The notes below the pieces were generated by a model. That model made no database searches, was not told where the DNA came from, and was given only the letters and a program-made list of their open reading frames with translations. Positions 8,821 to 17,196 of a stretch of DNA of 64,000 nt are shown here, in pieces. The DNA lies in contig NZ_KK073872.1 in the NCBI RefSeq assembly GCF_000585335.1, forward strand, positions 1,541,283 to 1,605,282. The letters are read 5' to 3'. Position 1 is the stretch's first letter. Every line of letters begins with the position of its first letter. This DNA is from Cloacibacillus evryensis DSM 19522. Lineage in GTDB: Bacteria; Synergistota; Synergistia; Synergistales; Synergistaceae. The translations under genes were made by a program, and so were the position numbers.

Positions 8821-10225
8821 GAAGTACAGGACGATATCGAACCTTTCGGGCCCGCTTATGATGGTCAACAAGGTGCATGACGTCAGCTATGACGAGCTTG
8901 CGGAGATCACGCTCGGAGACGGCGAACACCGCCGCGGGCGCGTGCTCGAAATAGATCAGGACAGGGCCCTCGTCCAGGTATATGAGGGAAGCAGCGGCAT
9001 AGACGTCAACTCGACGGAAGTCCGCTTCCTCGGAGACGTCCTCAAGCTCCCGGTCTCCAAAGACATGCTGGGGCGCATCTTCAACGGACGCGGAGACCCC
9101 ATCGACGGCGGCCCCGGCATAATCCCCGAGACCTACCTTGACGTCAACGGAAACCCGATGAACCCCTTCTCGCGCGACTTCCCCTCGGAGTTCATCCAGA
9201 CCGGCATATCGACGATAGACGGCATGAACCCGCTGGTACGCGGACAGAAGCTGCCTATCTTCTCCGGAAGCGGCATGCCCCACAACAAGATGGCGGCGCA
9301 GATCGCGCGCCAGGCGACGGTCATCAGCGGACACTCGGATTTCGCGGTCGTCTTTGCCGCGATGGGCATCACCTTTGAAGAGGCATCCTTCTTCATGGAC
9401 GACTTCCGCAAGACCGGCGCTCTCGAACGTACCGTCATGTACGTCAACCTCGCCGACGACCCCGCGATCGAGCGTATCTCCACGCCGCGCCTCGCGCTGA
9501 CCGCCGCGGAATACCTCGCCTTTGAAAAGGGTATGCACGTCCTCGTCATCCTCACCGACCTTACGAACTACTGCGAAGCTCTGCGAGAGATTTCGGCGGC
9601 GCGCAAGGAAGTCCCCGGACGCCGCGGCTATCCCGGATACCTCTACACGGACCTCGCGACCATGTACGAGCGCGCCGGACGTCTGCGCGGCAAAAAGGGC
9701 TCCATCACGCAGATACCGATCCTCACGATGCCGGAAGACGACAAGACCCACCCGATCCCCGACCTGACGGGATACATCACGGAGGGACAGATCATCCTCG
9801 CGCGTACGCTGCACCGCAAGGGCATCTACCCGCCGGTCGACGTCATGCCATCGCTCTCGCGCCTCAAGGACAAGGGCATCGGCAAGGGCAAGACGCGCGA
9901 AGACCACGCCGACCTCATGAACCAGCTCTTCGCCGCCTACTCGCGCGGTAAAGAGGCCAAAGAACTCGCCGTGATCCTCGGCGAAGGCGCGCTCTCCGAC
10001 GAGGACAAGGCCTTCGCGAAGTTCGCCGACGATTTTGAGGACAAATACGTGCGTCAGGGCGAATATGAGAACCGCACCATCGAAGACACGCTGCTCCTCG
10101 GATGGGAGCTGCTGACGATAGTCCCGGTGCGCGAACTCAAGCGCGTAAGAGACGAATACATAGAGAAGTATCTGAAGCCGCTCGTCGCCGCACAAGAGGA
10201 TCTCGAACAGCTGGCTAAGCCGTAG
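8807..10225 (+). CDS. atpB: V-type ATP synthase regulatory subunit B
   Basis: A 472-residue non-catalytic V1 subunit. It has the alpha/beta ATPase architecture but lacks a Walker A lysine motif, with SGSGMPHN standing in that place, as is normal for the B family. The ATG at 8807 was chosen because GGAGGTGA (8794-8801) sits 5 bp before it, inside the end of subunit A; a TTG at 8786 lies upstream of that site. Three B subunits alternate with A and contribute residues to the catalytic interfaces. Confidence 0.97.
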   Translation: MRLPEKYRTISNLSGPLMMVNKVHDVSYDELAEITLGDGEHRRGRVLEIDQDRALVQVYEGSSGIDVNSTEVRFLGDVLKLPVSKDMLGRIFNGRGDPIDGGPGIIPETYLDVNGNPMNPFSRDFPSEFIQTGISTIDGMNPLVRGQKLPIFSGSGMPHNKMAAQIARQATVISGHSDFAVVFAAMGITFEEASFFMDDFRKTGALERTVMYVNLADDPAIERISTPRLALTAAEYLAFEKGMHVLVILTDLTNYCEALREISAARKEVPGRRGYPGYLYTDLATMYERAGRLRGKKGSITQIPILTMPEDDKTHPIPDLTGYITEGQIILARTLHRKGIYPPVDVMPSLSRLKDKGIGKGKTREDHADLMNQLFAAYSRGKEAKELAVILGEGALSDEDKAFAKFADDFEDKYVRQGEYENRTIEDTLLLGWELLTIVPVRELKRVRDEYIEKYLKPLVAAQEDLEQLAKP

Positions 10226-10241
10226 GAAGGGGTGACCTCTG

Positions 10242-10868
10242 ATGGCAAAGGCGCTTAATGTCAACCCCAATAGAATGGAGCTTTCGCGGCTCAAGAGGCT
10301 GCTCGTCGTCGCCAAGAGGGGACACAAACTTCTCAAGGACAAGCAGGACGCCCTTGTAAAGGAATTCCTCGTCCGCGCGCGGGCCGTCTATGAGCTGCGC
10401 AAAGAGGTGGAGCGCGAGCTTGGCGACTGCTACGGCGGTTTCCTCATGGCCCGTGCCCAGACGCTGCCGCAGATGCTCGAACAGACGCTGATGGCCGCCG
10501 GCGGCGACCTTAGAGTCGAGGTCGAATACAAAAATGTGATGAGCGTGCGCGTCCCCGAATACGAACTTCCCGAGCAGCACGCGGAGCTCAATTACGGCCT
10601 CGCGACCTCGCCGGGCAGCCTCGACGTCGCCCTTGAAAAGTTCCTCAAAGTCATGCCGAAACTCGTCCACCTCGCGGCGGAGGAGAAGGCGGTGCGCGCG
10701 ATGGCCCTCGAGATCGAAAGGACGCGCCGCAGGGTCAACGCCCTGGAGCACGTCATGATCCCCTCCTACACCGAGGCGATCCGTTCCATCTCCATGAAGC
10801 TCGAAGAGATGGAGCGTTCGACGCTGAGCAGGCTGATGGTAATCAAGGAGATCGTCAGAAACCACTGA
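10242..10868 (+). CDS. atpD: V-type ATP synthase subunit D (central shaft)
   Basis: A 208-residue, almost entirely helical protein of the V-type D family, beginning with a conserved NPNRMEL-LKRLL-like segment and ending with a long antiparallel coiled-coil partner. It is the rotating axle inside the A3B3 ring. AAGGGGTGA precedes the ATG. It is the last gene of the operon and is followed by a terminator. Confidence 0.93.
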   Translation: MAKALNVNPNRMELSRLKRLLVVAKRGHKLLKDKQDALVKEFLVRARAVYELRKEVERELGDCYGGFLMARAQTLPQMLEQTLMAAGGDLRVEVEYKNVMSVRVPEYELPEQHAELNYGLATSPGSLDVALEKFLKVMPKLVHLAAEEKAVRAMALEIERTRRRVNALEHVMIPSYTEAIRSISMKLEEMERSTLSRLMVIKEIVRNH

Positions 10869-10895
10869 CGCTCACACAGTCAAAAGATAAAAGGC

Positions 10896-10923
10896 GGTGC
10901 GTCCTTCGGGCGCACTGTTTTTT
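10896..10923 (+). terminator. Intrinsic terminator of the V-ATPase operon
   Basis: An 8-bp stem (GTGCGTCC with GGGCGCAC, one G-U pair) closes a three-base loop and is followed by six Ts. It lies 28 bp after subunit D. A TATAAT box at 10934-10939 just downstream may serve the next gene, but no matching -35 box is visible. Confidence 0.85.
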
Positions 10924-10974
10924 ATATTGAGGCTATAATTAAGAGACAGTTGAATCGAAAGCGGGGATGGATAA

Positions 10975-12069
10975 ATGGAATATATCGATTTTGGCAGGAC
11001 CGGCATGAGGGTGTCGCGCTTCGGCCTCGGCTGCATGAGGCTGCCCGCCGACGAGGCGGAGGCCGTAAACATCGTTCGCCGCGCGATCGACGGCGGCGTG
11101 AACTACCTTGACACGGCCTACGTCTATCCGGGCAGCGAAGAGCTGGTCGGCAAAGCGCTGGCTGGCGGCTACCGCGACAGGACTTACCTTGTGACGAAAT
11201 GCCCAGTGATCAATGTGGAGAAATACGAGGACATGGAAAAATTCCTCGACGAGGAGCTGCTGCGTCTCAAGACCGATTATGTTGACGTCTACATGCTGCA
11301 CAACCTCAGCCCAGGCGTCTGGGGCAAGGTCAAAAAGCTGGAGGGGTTTAAGTTCCTTGAAGAGATGCAGAAAAAGGGCAAAATACTTCACAAAGGTTTT
11401 TCCATCCATAATACCTTTGAGGCGTTCAAAGAGGTCATAGACCTGTATAACTGGGACATGGCGCAGATACAGCTCAACATTCTTGACGAAAAACCCCAGG
11501 CAGGCGGCGTCGAAGGGTTGAGGTACGCGGCCTCGCGCGGGCTGCCGGTGACGATCATGGAGCCGCTGCGCGGCGGTTCGCTCGTCTCCGACCTCTCGCC
11601 GGAGGGCAAACGGCTGATAGAAAACTTTCCGGTAAGGCGCTCACTGGCGGAGTGGGCTTTCCGCTGGCTCTATGACAAGCCGGAGGTCTCCGTCATCCTC
11701 AGCGGCGTTTCTTCAATGGAACAGCTCAATGACAACCTGCGTATCTTTGAGAATTCCGCCCTCGGTGTGATGACCGGGGATGAGGAAGAATTGATAGAAA
11801 AACTTCGTGCGACGTTTGAAACGCAGAAACATATTGGATGTACGGACTGCAAGTATTGTATGCCCTGCCCGAAGACGGTGCTGATACCGAGCGCTTTTTC
11901 CTATTACAACAAGTATATGCTGACTAAAGACGAGTCGCTTAAAAAGGCCTACCGCGAGGGACAGAGAAAGGCCGATAAATGCGTCTCCTGCCATATATGC
12001 GAATCACACTGTCCGCAGGGTCTGAAGATAGCGGAGCTGCTAAAGGAGGTTCACCGCGTTCTGATGTAA
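10975..12069 (+). CDS. Aldo/keto reductase with C-terminal 4Fe-4S ferredoxin domain
   Basis: A 364-residue protein. Residues 1 to about 280 form an aldo/keto reductase barrel. GLGCMRLP is at the N-terminus, the catalytic Asp/Tyr lie in DTAYVYPGSE, Lys in VTKCP, and His in YMLHNL. Two ferredoxin-type cysteine clusters follow, CTDCKYCMPCP and CVSCHICESHCP, each able to bind a 4Fe-4S cluster. Such fusions are common in anaerobes and probably pass electrons between NAD(P)H or ferredoxin and a carbonyl substrate. The physiological substrate cannot be read from sequence. It seems monocistronic. GGGGATGG precedes the ATG. Confidence 0.9.
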   Translation: MEYIDFGRTGMRVSRFGLGCMRLPADEAEAVNIVRRAIDGGVNYLDTAYVYPGSEELVGKALAGGYRDRTYLVTKCPVINVEKYEDMEKFLDEELLRLKTDYVDVYMLHNLSPGVWGKVKKLEGFKFLEEMQKKGKILHKGFSIHNTFEAFKEVIDLYNWDMAQIQLNILDEKPQAGGVEGLRYAASRGLPVTIMEPLRGGSLVSDLSPEGKRLIENFPVRRSLAEWAFRWLYDKPEVSVILSGVSSMEQLNDNLRIFENSALGVMTGDEEELIEKLRATFETQKHIGCTDCKYCMPCPKTVLIPSAFSYYNKYMLTKDESLKKAYREGQRKADKCVSCHICESHCPQGLKIAELLKEVHRVLM

Positions 12070-12159
12070 AAAACACGCTCTAGCCGTACATTCTTGCAGG
12101 ATCATGCTCCGAAACTTCTTGCTGTTATGTGCGTGTTTGGAGTGATATGTATTAATCGA

Positions 12160-13035
12160 TCAGTCCTTCAGCGCCGTGATCGGTATCACAAACACGCCGT
12201 CCGTGCGCCGGTAGGCGGCGTTTGCCATGCCGCAGAGGACGCAAAGAACGGCGGGCGCCATGCCGTTAGTGTCAGCGGCAATCTGTTTTTGAATCCCTAT
12301 CAGGTTAGCGGCCGCGGCATCGATTTGGTTGGCGCCTAATTTGATCTCAAAGGCGCACCAGCGTCCGTCCGGCAGCTCGATAACTGCGTCGATCTCCTGG
12401 TTTCTATAATCCTGATAGTGGTACAAATTAGCTCCGAAGGATTCTGCGTAAATGCGCAGGTCCCGCTCACAATGGGCCTCGAATAAAAATCCAAGCGTTT
12501 CCAGGTCGTTCAACAAACTGACGGATGTTGCCTTTAGCAGAGCGCAGGCCAGCGAGGGGTCGGAAAAATGCCGTTTTTCCGCCTGCTTGATGCGAATGGA
12601 TGAACGGATGCCGGTGGAAAACGGCGGCTGATTGTCCGTGATGAACAGCCGCCTGAAAATATCCAGATAGGCCGAGACAGTGTTTGAGTTAATTTCCTCG
12701 TCGTCCACAGACTTGATGTCCTTCTTCAGCGTTTTATTGGTGACAGTGGTGCTCTCATTTCTGGCCAGCGAGCGAAGCAGCAAGCGCATTTTGGACGTGT
12801 CGCGCTTGATGCCGTCGATGCGGTACACGTCGTCGTCAATGACGGCATTCAAGTATTCCGTGGGCAGCAGTGCCGCTTGCTTCTGAGACAACCCCAGACT
12901 GCCTGGCCAACCGCCGCGGATAATTAACTCAATGAGCTTTTTAAGATCTGCCTCGCCGGTCATGGCCGGTGTCAGTTAGCCGTCGCACAGTTTTGCCAGC
13001 GAAACCTTTCCGCTGGATTCACCTGATTCTATGAT
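12160..13035 (-). pseudogene. Remnant of a DUF4143/AAA-family ATPase
   Basis: The open part (12160-12963) encodes a DUF4143 region with RGGWPGS, YLDIFRRLF and a C-terminal restriction-endonuclease-like core (EIDAVIE ... CAFEIKLG). The usual N-terminal AAA ATPase domain of this family, about 150-200 residues, is absent. Upstream of the first ATG the same frame still reads a family-like stretch (ESGESSGKVSLAKLCDG). A TAA at 12976-12978 then interrupts it, and coding resumes without a frame change. So the gene has a 5' deletion ending near rnpB and an in-frame stop. Intact relatives are thought to be toxin- or defence-like accessory ATPases of unclear function. Confidence 0.75.
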
Positions 13036-13040
13036 ATAAT
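13032..13040 (+). promoter_or_regulatory. Extended -10 promoter element of rnpB
   Basis: TGATATAAT matches the extended -10 consensus (TGn plus TATAAT). It lies about 8 bp before the predicted 5' end of RNase P RNA. No good -35 box is seen. The element lies within the remnant of the opposite-strand ATPase gene. Confidence 0.6.
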
Positions 13041-13047
13041 TACCTAT

Positions 13048-13397
13048 CGGAGTATCTAATCCAGCCGCCGGCGCACAGCGCGGGAGGAAAGTCCGGGCTC
13101 TACAGGGCAGGATGCAGGAGAAATTCCTGCGGGTGCGAACCCAGGGAAAGTGCCGCAGAAAAGCAAACCGCCGCTGATATCAGCGGTAAGGGTGAAAAGG
13201 CGGGGTAAGAGCCCACCGGCCGTCAGGGGAACCTGCGGGCCTGGCAAACCCCATCCGGAGCAAGGTCGAATAGGGAAGGTTGAGGCGGCCCGCTGACTTC
13301 CGGGTACGACCGCTCATTCCCGTATGCAAGTACGGGGTTAGATAAATGGCTGGAGGGAGCGTAAGCTCTTTACAAAACCCGGCTTATTGGGTGCTCT
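13048..13397 (+). ncRNA. rnpB: RNase P RNA (bacterial class A-like)
   Basis: The hallmark core GAGGAAAGTCCGGGCT is close to the 5' end, and ACAAAACCCGGCTTAT is close to the 3' end. These are the universally conserved P4-forming regions. A GGTAAGGGTGAAAAGG-like segment and AGATAAATGGC are also present. The terminal helix P1 is visible: GAGTATCTAAT (13050-13060) pairs over 11 bp with ATTGGGTGCTC (13386-13396), allowing G-U. The RNA is the catalytic part of RNase P, which matures tRNA 5' ends. Ends are estimated to within a few bases. Confidence 0.97.
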
Positions 13398-13400
13398 TTA

Positions 13401-13446
13401 TGACGCCGCACAGCTCTTTTGAGCGTGCGGCGTCATTATTTTTTTA
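13401..13446 (+). terminator. Intrinsic terminator of rnpB
   Basis: An 11-bp perfect stem (13401-13411 with 13425-13435), with an inner GCTC/GAGC extension and a TTTT loop, is followed by a T-rich run. Confidence 0.9.
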
Positions 13447-13518
13447 TCCTGTTAAGTAATATTGCTTAAATAAATAAGGAAACGCCGCATTTCTTGTATG
13501 CATACTTTTAGATAGTAT

Positions 13519-13604
13519 TTGTTGAAAACAGACCAAAAAAGTAGTTAAAATCCGCATGGCAACTGACCTTTTTCAACAATAGTTCTATAGACCCTATTTT
13601 GGTC
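13519..13604. repeat. Two interleaved inverted repeats upstream of mraZ
   Basis: TTGTTGAAAA (13519-13528) is complementary to TTTTCAACAA (13570-13579). GACCAAAA (13531-13538) is complementary to TTTTGGTC (13597-13604). The arms alternate (A-B-A'-B'), so both cannot form as simple nested hairpins. They could be protein-binding half-sites or a pseudoknot if transcribed. The whole 13447-13660 interval is AT-rich and has no gene. Confidence 0.6.
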
Positions 13605-13663
13605 ATCACTTTGGATTCCTTTGCGTTGCGAAATCAACTTTGAGAGTATAAGGTGTTGCATAG

Positions 13664-13688
13664 TGGGATAAAGTGGTAGAAAGTGGGT
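13664..13688 (+). promoter_or_regulatory. MraZ operator: three TGGGN-type boxes
   Basis: TGGGA (13664), TGGTA (13674) and TGGGT (13684) are spaced exactly 10 bp apart, directly before mraZ. MraZ is known to bind direct repeats of TGGGN separated by 5 bp upstream of its own operon. The third box merges with the ribosome site of mraZ. A TATAAG sequence at 13647-13652 is a possible -10 for the operon. Confidence 0.75.
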
Positions 13689-13697
13689 GAATTGTCG

Positions 13698-14123
13698 ATG
13701 CTAGTGGGGAGTTATAACCACAAATTGGACAGCAAGGGCAGAACGGTTCTTCCGGCGAAGTTTCGCGGAGAGCTGGGTTCGTCCGTTGTCGCTACTATCG
13801 GCATCGACCGCTGTATCGCTCTTTACCCCGTACCGCGCTGGGAAGAGCTGCTTCTTAAACTCAAAGACCTCTCTTCTTTTAAAAAGAAGACGCGTGATTT
13901 TCGCCGCGTGCTGCTTTCGATGGCTACGGAGCAGGAGATAGACGGCGCGGGCAGGATACTGATACCGCAGATACTTCGCGATTACGCGGGGGCGGAGACG
14001 GAGATCACGCTGATCGGCGCCGAGGATCACATGGAGATATGGGATACGGCGAAGTGGGAAGAGCACCGCAGAGAGGTGCTTTCGGATTTCAGCGAACTGG
14101 CTGAGGACTTAGAGGAGATATGA
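13698..14123 (+). CDS. mraZ: MraZ transcriptional regulator of the dcw cluster
   Basis: A 141-residue protein with two SpoVT/AbrB-like repeats. The first holds HKLDSKGRTVLPAKFR and the second EQEIDGAGRILIPQILR, the paired DXXGR signatures of MraZ. It represses the dcw operon in Escherichia coli by binding repeats like those just upstream. The ATG at 13698 was chosen because family members begin only a few residues before HxLDxKGR; a GTG at 13683 would add five residues. It overlaps rsmH by ATGA. Confidence 0.95.
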   Translation: MLVGSYNHKLDSKGRTVLPAKFRGELGSSVVATIGIDRCIALYPVPRWEELLLKLKDLSSFKKKTRDFRRVLLSMATEQEIDGAGRILIPQILRDYAGAETEITLIGAEDHMEIWDTAKWEEHRREVLSDFSELAEDLEEI

Positions 14124-15058
14124 AAGAACATCTGTCGGTAATGCTGGACGAGGTGCTTGCGGCCGTTGAATCGCCGGATTCGGTAGAGACCGTCATTGAC
14201 GCGACGCTCGGTCTTGCCGGCCACAGTATTGAAATATTGAAGAAATGCCCGCGGGCTTTTCTTTATGGCTTCGACCAGGATGCCGAGGCCCGCGAGATCG
14301 CCCTGGAGCGGCTATCTCCTTTCGCGCCGCGTTTTGAGATTGTCGCGGATAATTTTAGAAACATCGGCTTGTTGAAAGAAAAAGAGGGTTTCTCGGGCGC
14401 GGATGTCATCCTGTTCGACCTTGGAGTCTCAAACCTGCAGATAACGGAGCCTGAGCGCGGCTTCTCTTTCCAGTATGACGGCCCGCTCGATATGAGGATG
14501 GACGCCGGCGACGAGGAATCTTGTCATCCAAAGGCTGAGGAGATACTGCGTACCGCCGACATCAGGGAGCTGACGGAGATCTTCCGCGACTATGGCGAGG
14601 AACGCTATGCCTTTCAGATCGCCAAGGGCATCGTACGCCACCGCGAGCATGGCGGCGAGCTTCACAGCACGACGGAGCTTGTGGAGCTTATCAGGAGGAT
14701 ACTTCCGGCGCCGGTCCAGCGCAAGATGGGCGGACATCCGGCGAGAAAGATCTTTCAGGCTTTGCGGATAGCAGTAAACGACGAGATAAACGCTCTCAGC
14801 GAGGCGTTGGACGGCGCGGCCGAGCTGCTGAATCCGGGCGGAAAGGCGATCGTCATCTCCTATCATTCGCTGGAGGACCGGATGGTGAAGCACCGCTTCC
14901 GTAAATGGAAGGAAGATGAGCTCGGAGAGCCGGTCCCGCGAAAGGCCATTCTGCCGACAGAGGAAGAGATCGAAAGAAATTATAAGTCACGCAGCGCAAA
15001 ACTGAGGATCTTTCAGAGATACGAAGAAGACGATGAGAAAGAGGGGGATGAAATATAA
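14120..15058 (+). CDS. rsmH: 16S rRNA (cytosine-1402-N4) methyltransferase RsmH
   Basis: A 312-residue SAM-dependent methyltransferase. The SAM-binding segment reads LGLAGHS where most relatives have GxGGHS. VILFDLGVSNLQI and GFSFQYDGPLDMRMD follow, and the C-terminal region has ISYHSLEDRMVKHRF. It methylates C1402 in the ribosomal decoding centre. The gene starts in an ATGA overlap with mraZ and ends in a TAATG junction with ftsL. Confidence 0.97.
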   Translation: MKEHLSVMLDEVLAAVESPDSVETVIDATLGLAGHSIEILKKCPRAFLYGFDQDAEAREIALERLSPFAPRFEIVADNFRNIGLLKEKEGFSGADVILFDLGVSNLQITEPERGFSFQYDGPLDMRMDAGDEESCHPKAEEILRTADIRELTEIFRDYGEERYAFQIAKGIVRHREHGGELHSTTELVELIRRILPAPVQRKMGGHPARKIFQALRIAVNDEINALSEALDGAAELLNPGGKAIVISYHSLEDRMVKHRFRKWKEDELGEPVPRKAILPTEEEIERNYKSRSAKLRIFQRYEEDDEKEGDEI

Positions 15059-15456
15059 TGCGTTACAAGGAGCACAAGCATGAAAGCGAGACAAAGCATT
15101 CGTCGCTTTTAGTGATAAGTTTTCTTTGCGTTTTCCTCTGCGCGGCGGCGCTGGGGACGCTTAGACTTTATGGCCTTTATCTGGAACACCGCATCTCGGA
15201 GACTGCAAGCAGAATAGAGCTCAGCAAGGAGGAAAACCTCGTTCTCTCCCGCCGCTACGCGCAGCTTCTTTCTCCCGCCAGGGTCTATAATTACGCTCGC
15301 TGCAGCCTCGGCATGAACAACGCCGAGAATATAAAGGTGATCAAGCTTGACGAACGGTCTGTAAGGCTGGCGCAGGTGAAGGAAGAGGCTGTGGAAAAGG
15401 GCGGGTTTATCGAAAACCTGAATCCCTTCGTAAAGCAGGCTCATGCCAAGAATTAG
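15058..15456 (+). CDS. ftsL: FtsL-like division protein
   Basis: A 132-residue bitopic membrane protein: a short charged N-terminus, one hydrophobic segment (about residues 19-39), then a helical, coiled-coil-like periplasmic part with SKEENLVLSRRYAQL and a YARCSLGM segment typical of FtsL. FtsL with FtsB and FtsQ activates septal peptidoglycan synthesis. Sequence conservation in this family is low, so position between rsmH and ftsI is important evidence. No separate ftsB is seen in this cluster. Confidence 0.8.
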   Translation: MRYKEHKHESETKHSSLLVISFLCVFLCAAALGTLRLYGLYLEHRISETASRIELSKEENLVLSRRYAQLLSPARVYNYARCSLGMNNAENIKVIKLDERSVRLAQVKEEAVEKGGFIENLNPFVKQAHAKN

Positions 15457-17134
15457 AAGAGAGCCGGCCGATGAGCGGCGCAGCTCAAAATCGGTGTGGC
15501 TGGCGGCCTATATAGTCCTGGCCGTGCTGGCAATAGGGACGGCCAAGGTACAGCTCTGGCCGGACCGCCGCATTGTGCTGCAATCCCAAAAACAATACTG
15601 GGCGAATGTCGCGGTGAGCGCGTCGCGCGGTAAAATAGAGGACCGCAGGGGGGTGCCGCTCGCCATATCGGTACCCTCCACAAGTTTTTTTATCGACCCT
15701 AAATACTGGGACCCCGCGAGCGCCGACGTGCTGAAAGGCACATTCGGAGCGGCGGCGGCTAAAAAATTTTCCCGCGAACTGCCCGGACGCTTTCACTGGG
15801 TGGGGCGCAGCCTGCCGAAAGAGCGGGCGGATAAGCTTGCGGATATGAAGGTCCCCGGCCTCTATACATTATCCGAAAAAAGACGGATATACCCGCATGA
15901 ATCACTGGCTTTTCATGTGCTGGGCTTTTGCGATATAGATGAATACGGTCAGGCGGGAGTTGAGCTGGCGTGGAACCATATACTATATTCGCCGCCCAGG
16001 ACCCGCTTCCTGGCCCGCGATTCAAAGGGCAACGCGATGGATATTATGAGCGGCCGGTCTGGAGTGGTGAAGGATACGGCCGGCTCGATAAAGCTGACGA
16101 TAGATTCCAGAGTACAGCAGATCATGGAGTGGCGGCTCAGCGAAGGGGCGAAGGCCGTAGACGCGGCCTGGGCCTCGGGCGTATGCGTCGACCCATATAC
16201 CGGCGAGATAGTCGCGCTTGCCAGCTATCCCACCTTAAATCCCAACAACAGGAAGAATCTCGCAAACACGAATGCCGTGCGCAATAACGCCGTGGGGCGT
16301 GTCTTTGAACCGGGATCGATCTTCAAGCCGATCACGATGTCGATCGCGCTGGAAACCGGCAGCGCCGGCAGAAACAGCAGCTACACCTGCCACGGCACGA
16401 TGAAGCTGTTCGACCGCACGATGAGCGACGTCAACAAAAGGGCTCACGGGAAGCAGGACCTGACGCATGTCCTGATGAATTCGTGTAATATCGGCATGTC
16501 TTTAATGTCCATGGGGGTGCCGAAATACCAGGCTTATGGTATGCTGAAACAGTTTGGCTTCGGCGACAAGACCGAGGTGGAAATCGCCGGGGAAGAATCC
16601 GGACTGATAAAGCAGCCGGAAGAGTGGCTGGGAACCGTTCCCGCAAACATCTTTATCGGTCAGGGCATCGCCGTAACGCCGCTGCAGATCGTCATGGCTA
16701 TTTCGAGCCTCGCAAACGGCGGCACTCTGCTTAAACCGTATGTGATCGACGAAGTGCGCGACAGCCTTGGCAAAGTGATACATAAGGGTACGCGCCGCGT
16801 CCGCTATCAGGTCGTATCCAGGCAGACCTCGGATTTTATCAGAGAGGCGATGCGGCGAGTCGTCGCCGAGGGCGGCGGGAAGCTTGCCAAGTCTGATAAG
16901 GTGTCGATCGCCGGAAAGACCGGCACCGCGCAGATCGCAGCTTCCGGGCAGTATGCTAAGGGACAGTATGTGGCCTCTTTCGTCGGTTTCTGGCCCGCCG
17001 AGAAGCCTCAATATGTGATGCTCATCAGCATCGGCGAGCCTAAAGGCGCACGTTATTACGGAGGCCAGATCGCGGCTCCAGTCTTTAAATCGATAGTGGA
17101 AGATATAGTTCAGATCGCTCCCGGAAAGATCTAG
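15443..17134 (+). CDS. ftsI: Septal peptidoglycan transpeptidase (class B PBP, FtsI type)
   Basis: A 563-residue class B penicillin-binding protein. One transmembrane segment (about 18-38) is followed by the PBP dimerisation domain and the transpeptidase domain. Catalytic motifs are S292-x-x-K295 (EPGSIFKP), S347-C-N349 and K492-T-G (AGKTGTAQ). There is no PASTA domain. It crosslinks septal peptidoglycan with FtsW, encoded further along. It overlaps ftsL by 14 bp. A small GCCGT/ACGGC hairpin follows the stop at about 17142-17154 and may weakly limit read-through. Confidence 0.95.
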   Translation: MPRIRREPADERRSSKSVWLAAYIVLAVLAIGTAKVQLWPDRRIVLQSQKQYWANVAVSASRGKIEDRRGVPLAISVPSTSFFIDPKYWDPASADVLKGTFGAAAAKKFSRELPGRFHWVGRSLPKERADKLADMKVPGLYTLSEKRRIYPHESLAFHVLGFCDIDEYGQAGVELAWNHILYSPPRTRFLARDSKGNAMDIMSGRSGVVKDTAGSIKLTIDSRVQQIMEWRLSEGAKAVDAAWASGVCVDPYTGEIVALASYPTLNPNNRKNLANTNAVRNNAVGRVFEPGSIFKPITMSIALETGSAGRNSSYTCHGTMKLFDRTMSDVNKRAHGKQDLTHVLMNSCNIGMSLMSMGVPKYQAYGMLKQFGFGDKTEVEIAGEESGLIKQPEEWLGTVPANIFIGQGIAVTPLQIVMAISSLANGGTLLKPYVIDEVRDSLGKVIHKGTRRVRYQVVSRQTSDFIREAMRRVVAEGGGKLAKSDKVSIAGKTGTAQIAASGQYAKGQYVASFVGFWPAEKPQYVMLISIGEPKGARYYGGQIAAPVFKSIVEDIVQIAPGKI

Positions 17135-17196
17135 GGAGAAGGCCGTAAAAACGGCTCTTTGGTATTGAGTGTCTAATTGGAGAAGGGGTGCTGGTT

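Noticed and set aside
8672-10342. Long minus-strand open frame opposite atpB (556 codons)
   Set aside because: It is an antisense shadow of a GC-rich, strongly biased coding sequence. Its product is low in complexity, Arg/Val/Asp-rich and resembles no family.
13056-13247. Minus-strand frame of 63 codons
   Set aside because: Lies inside RNase P RNA on the other strand; no coding features.
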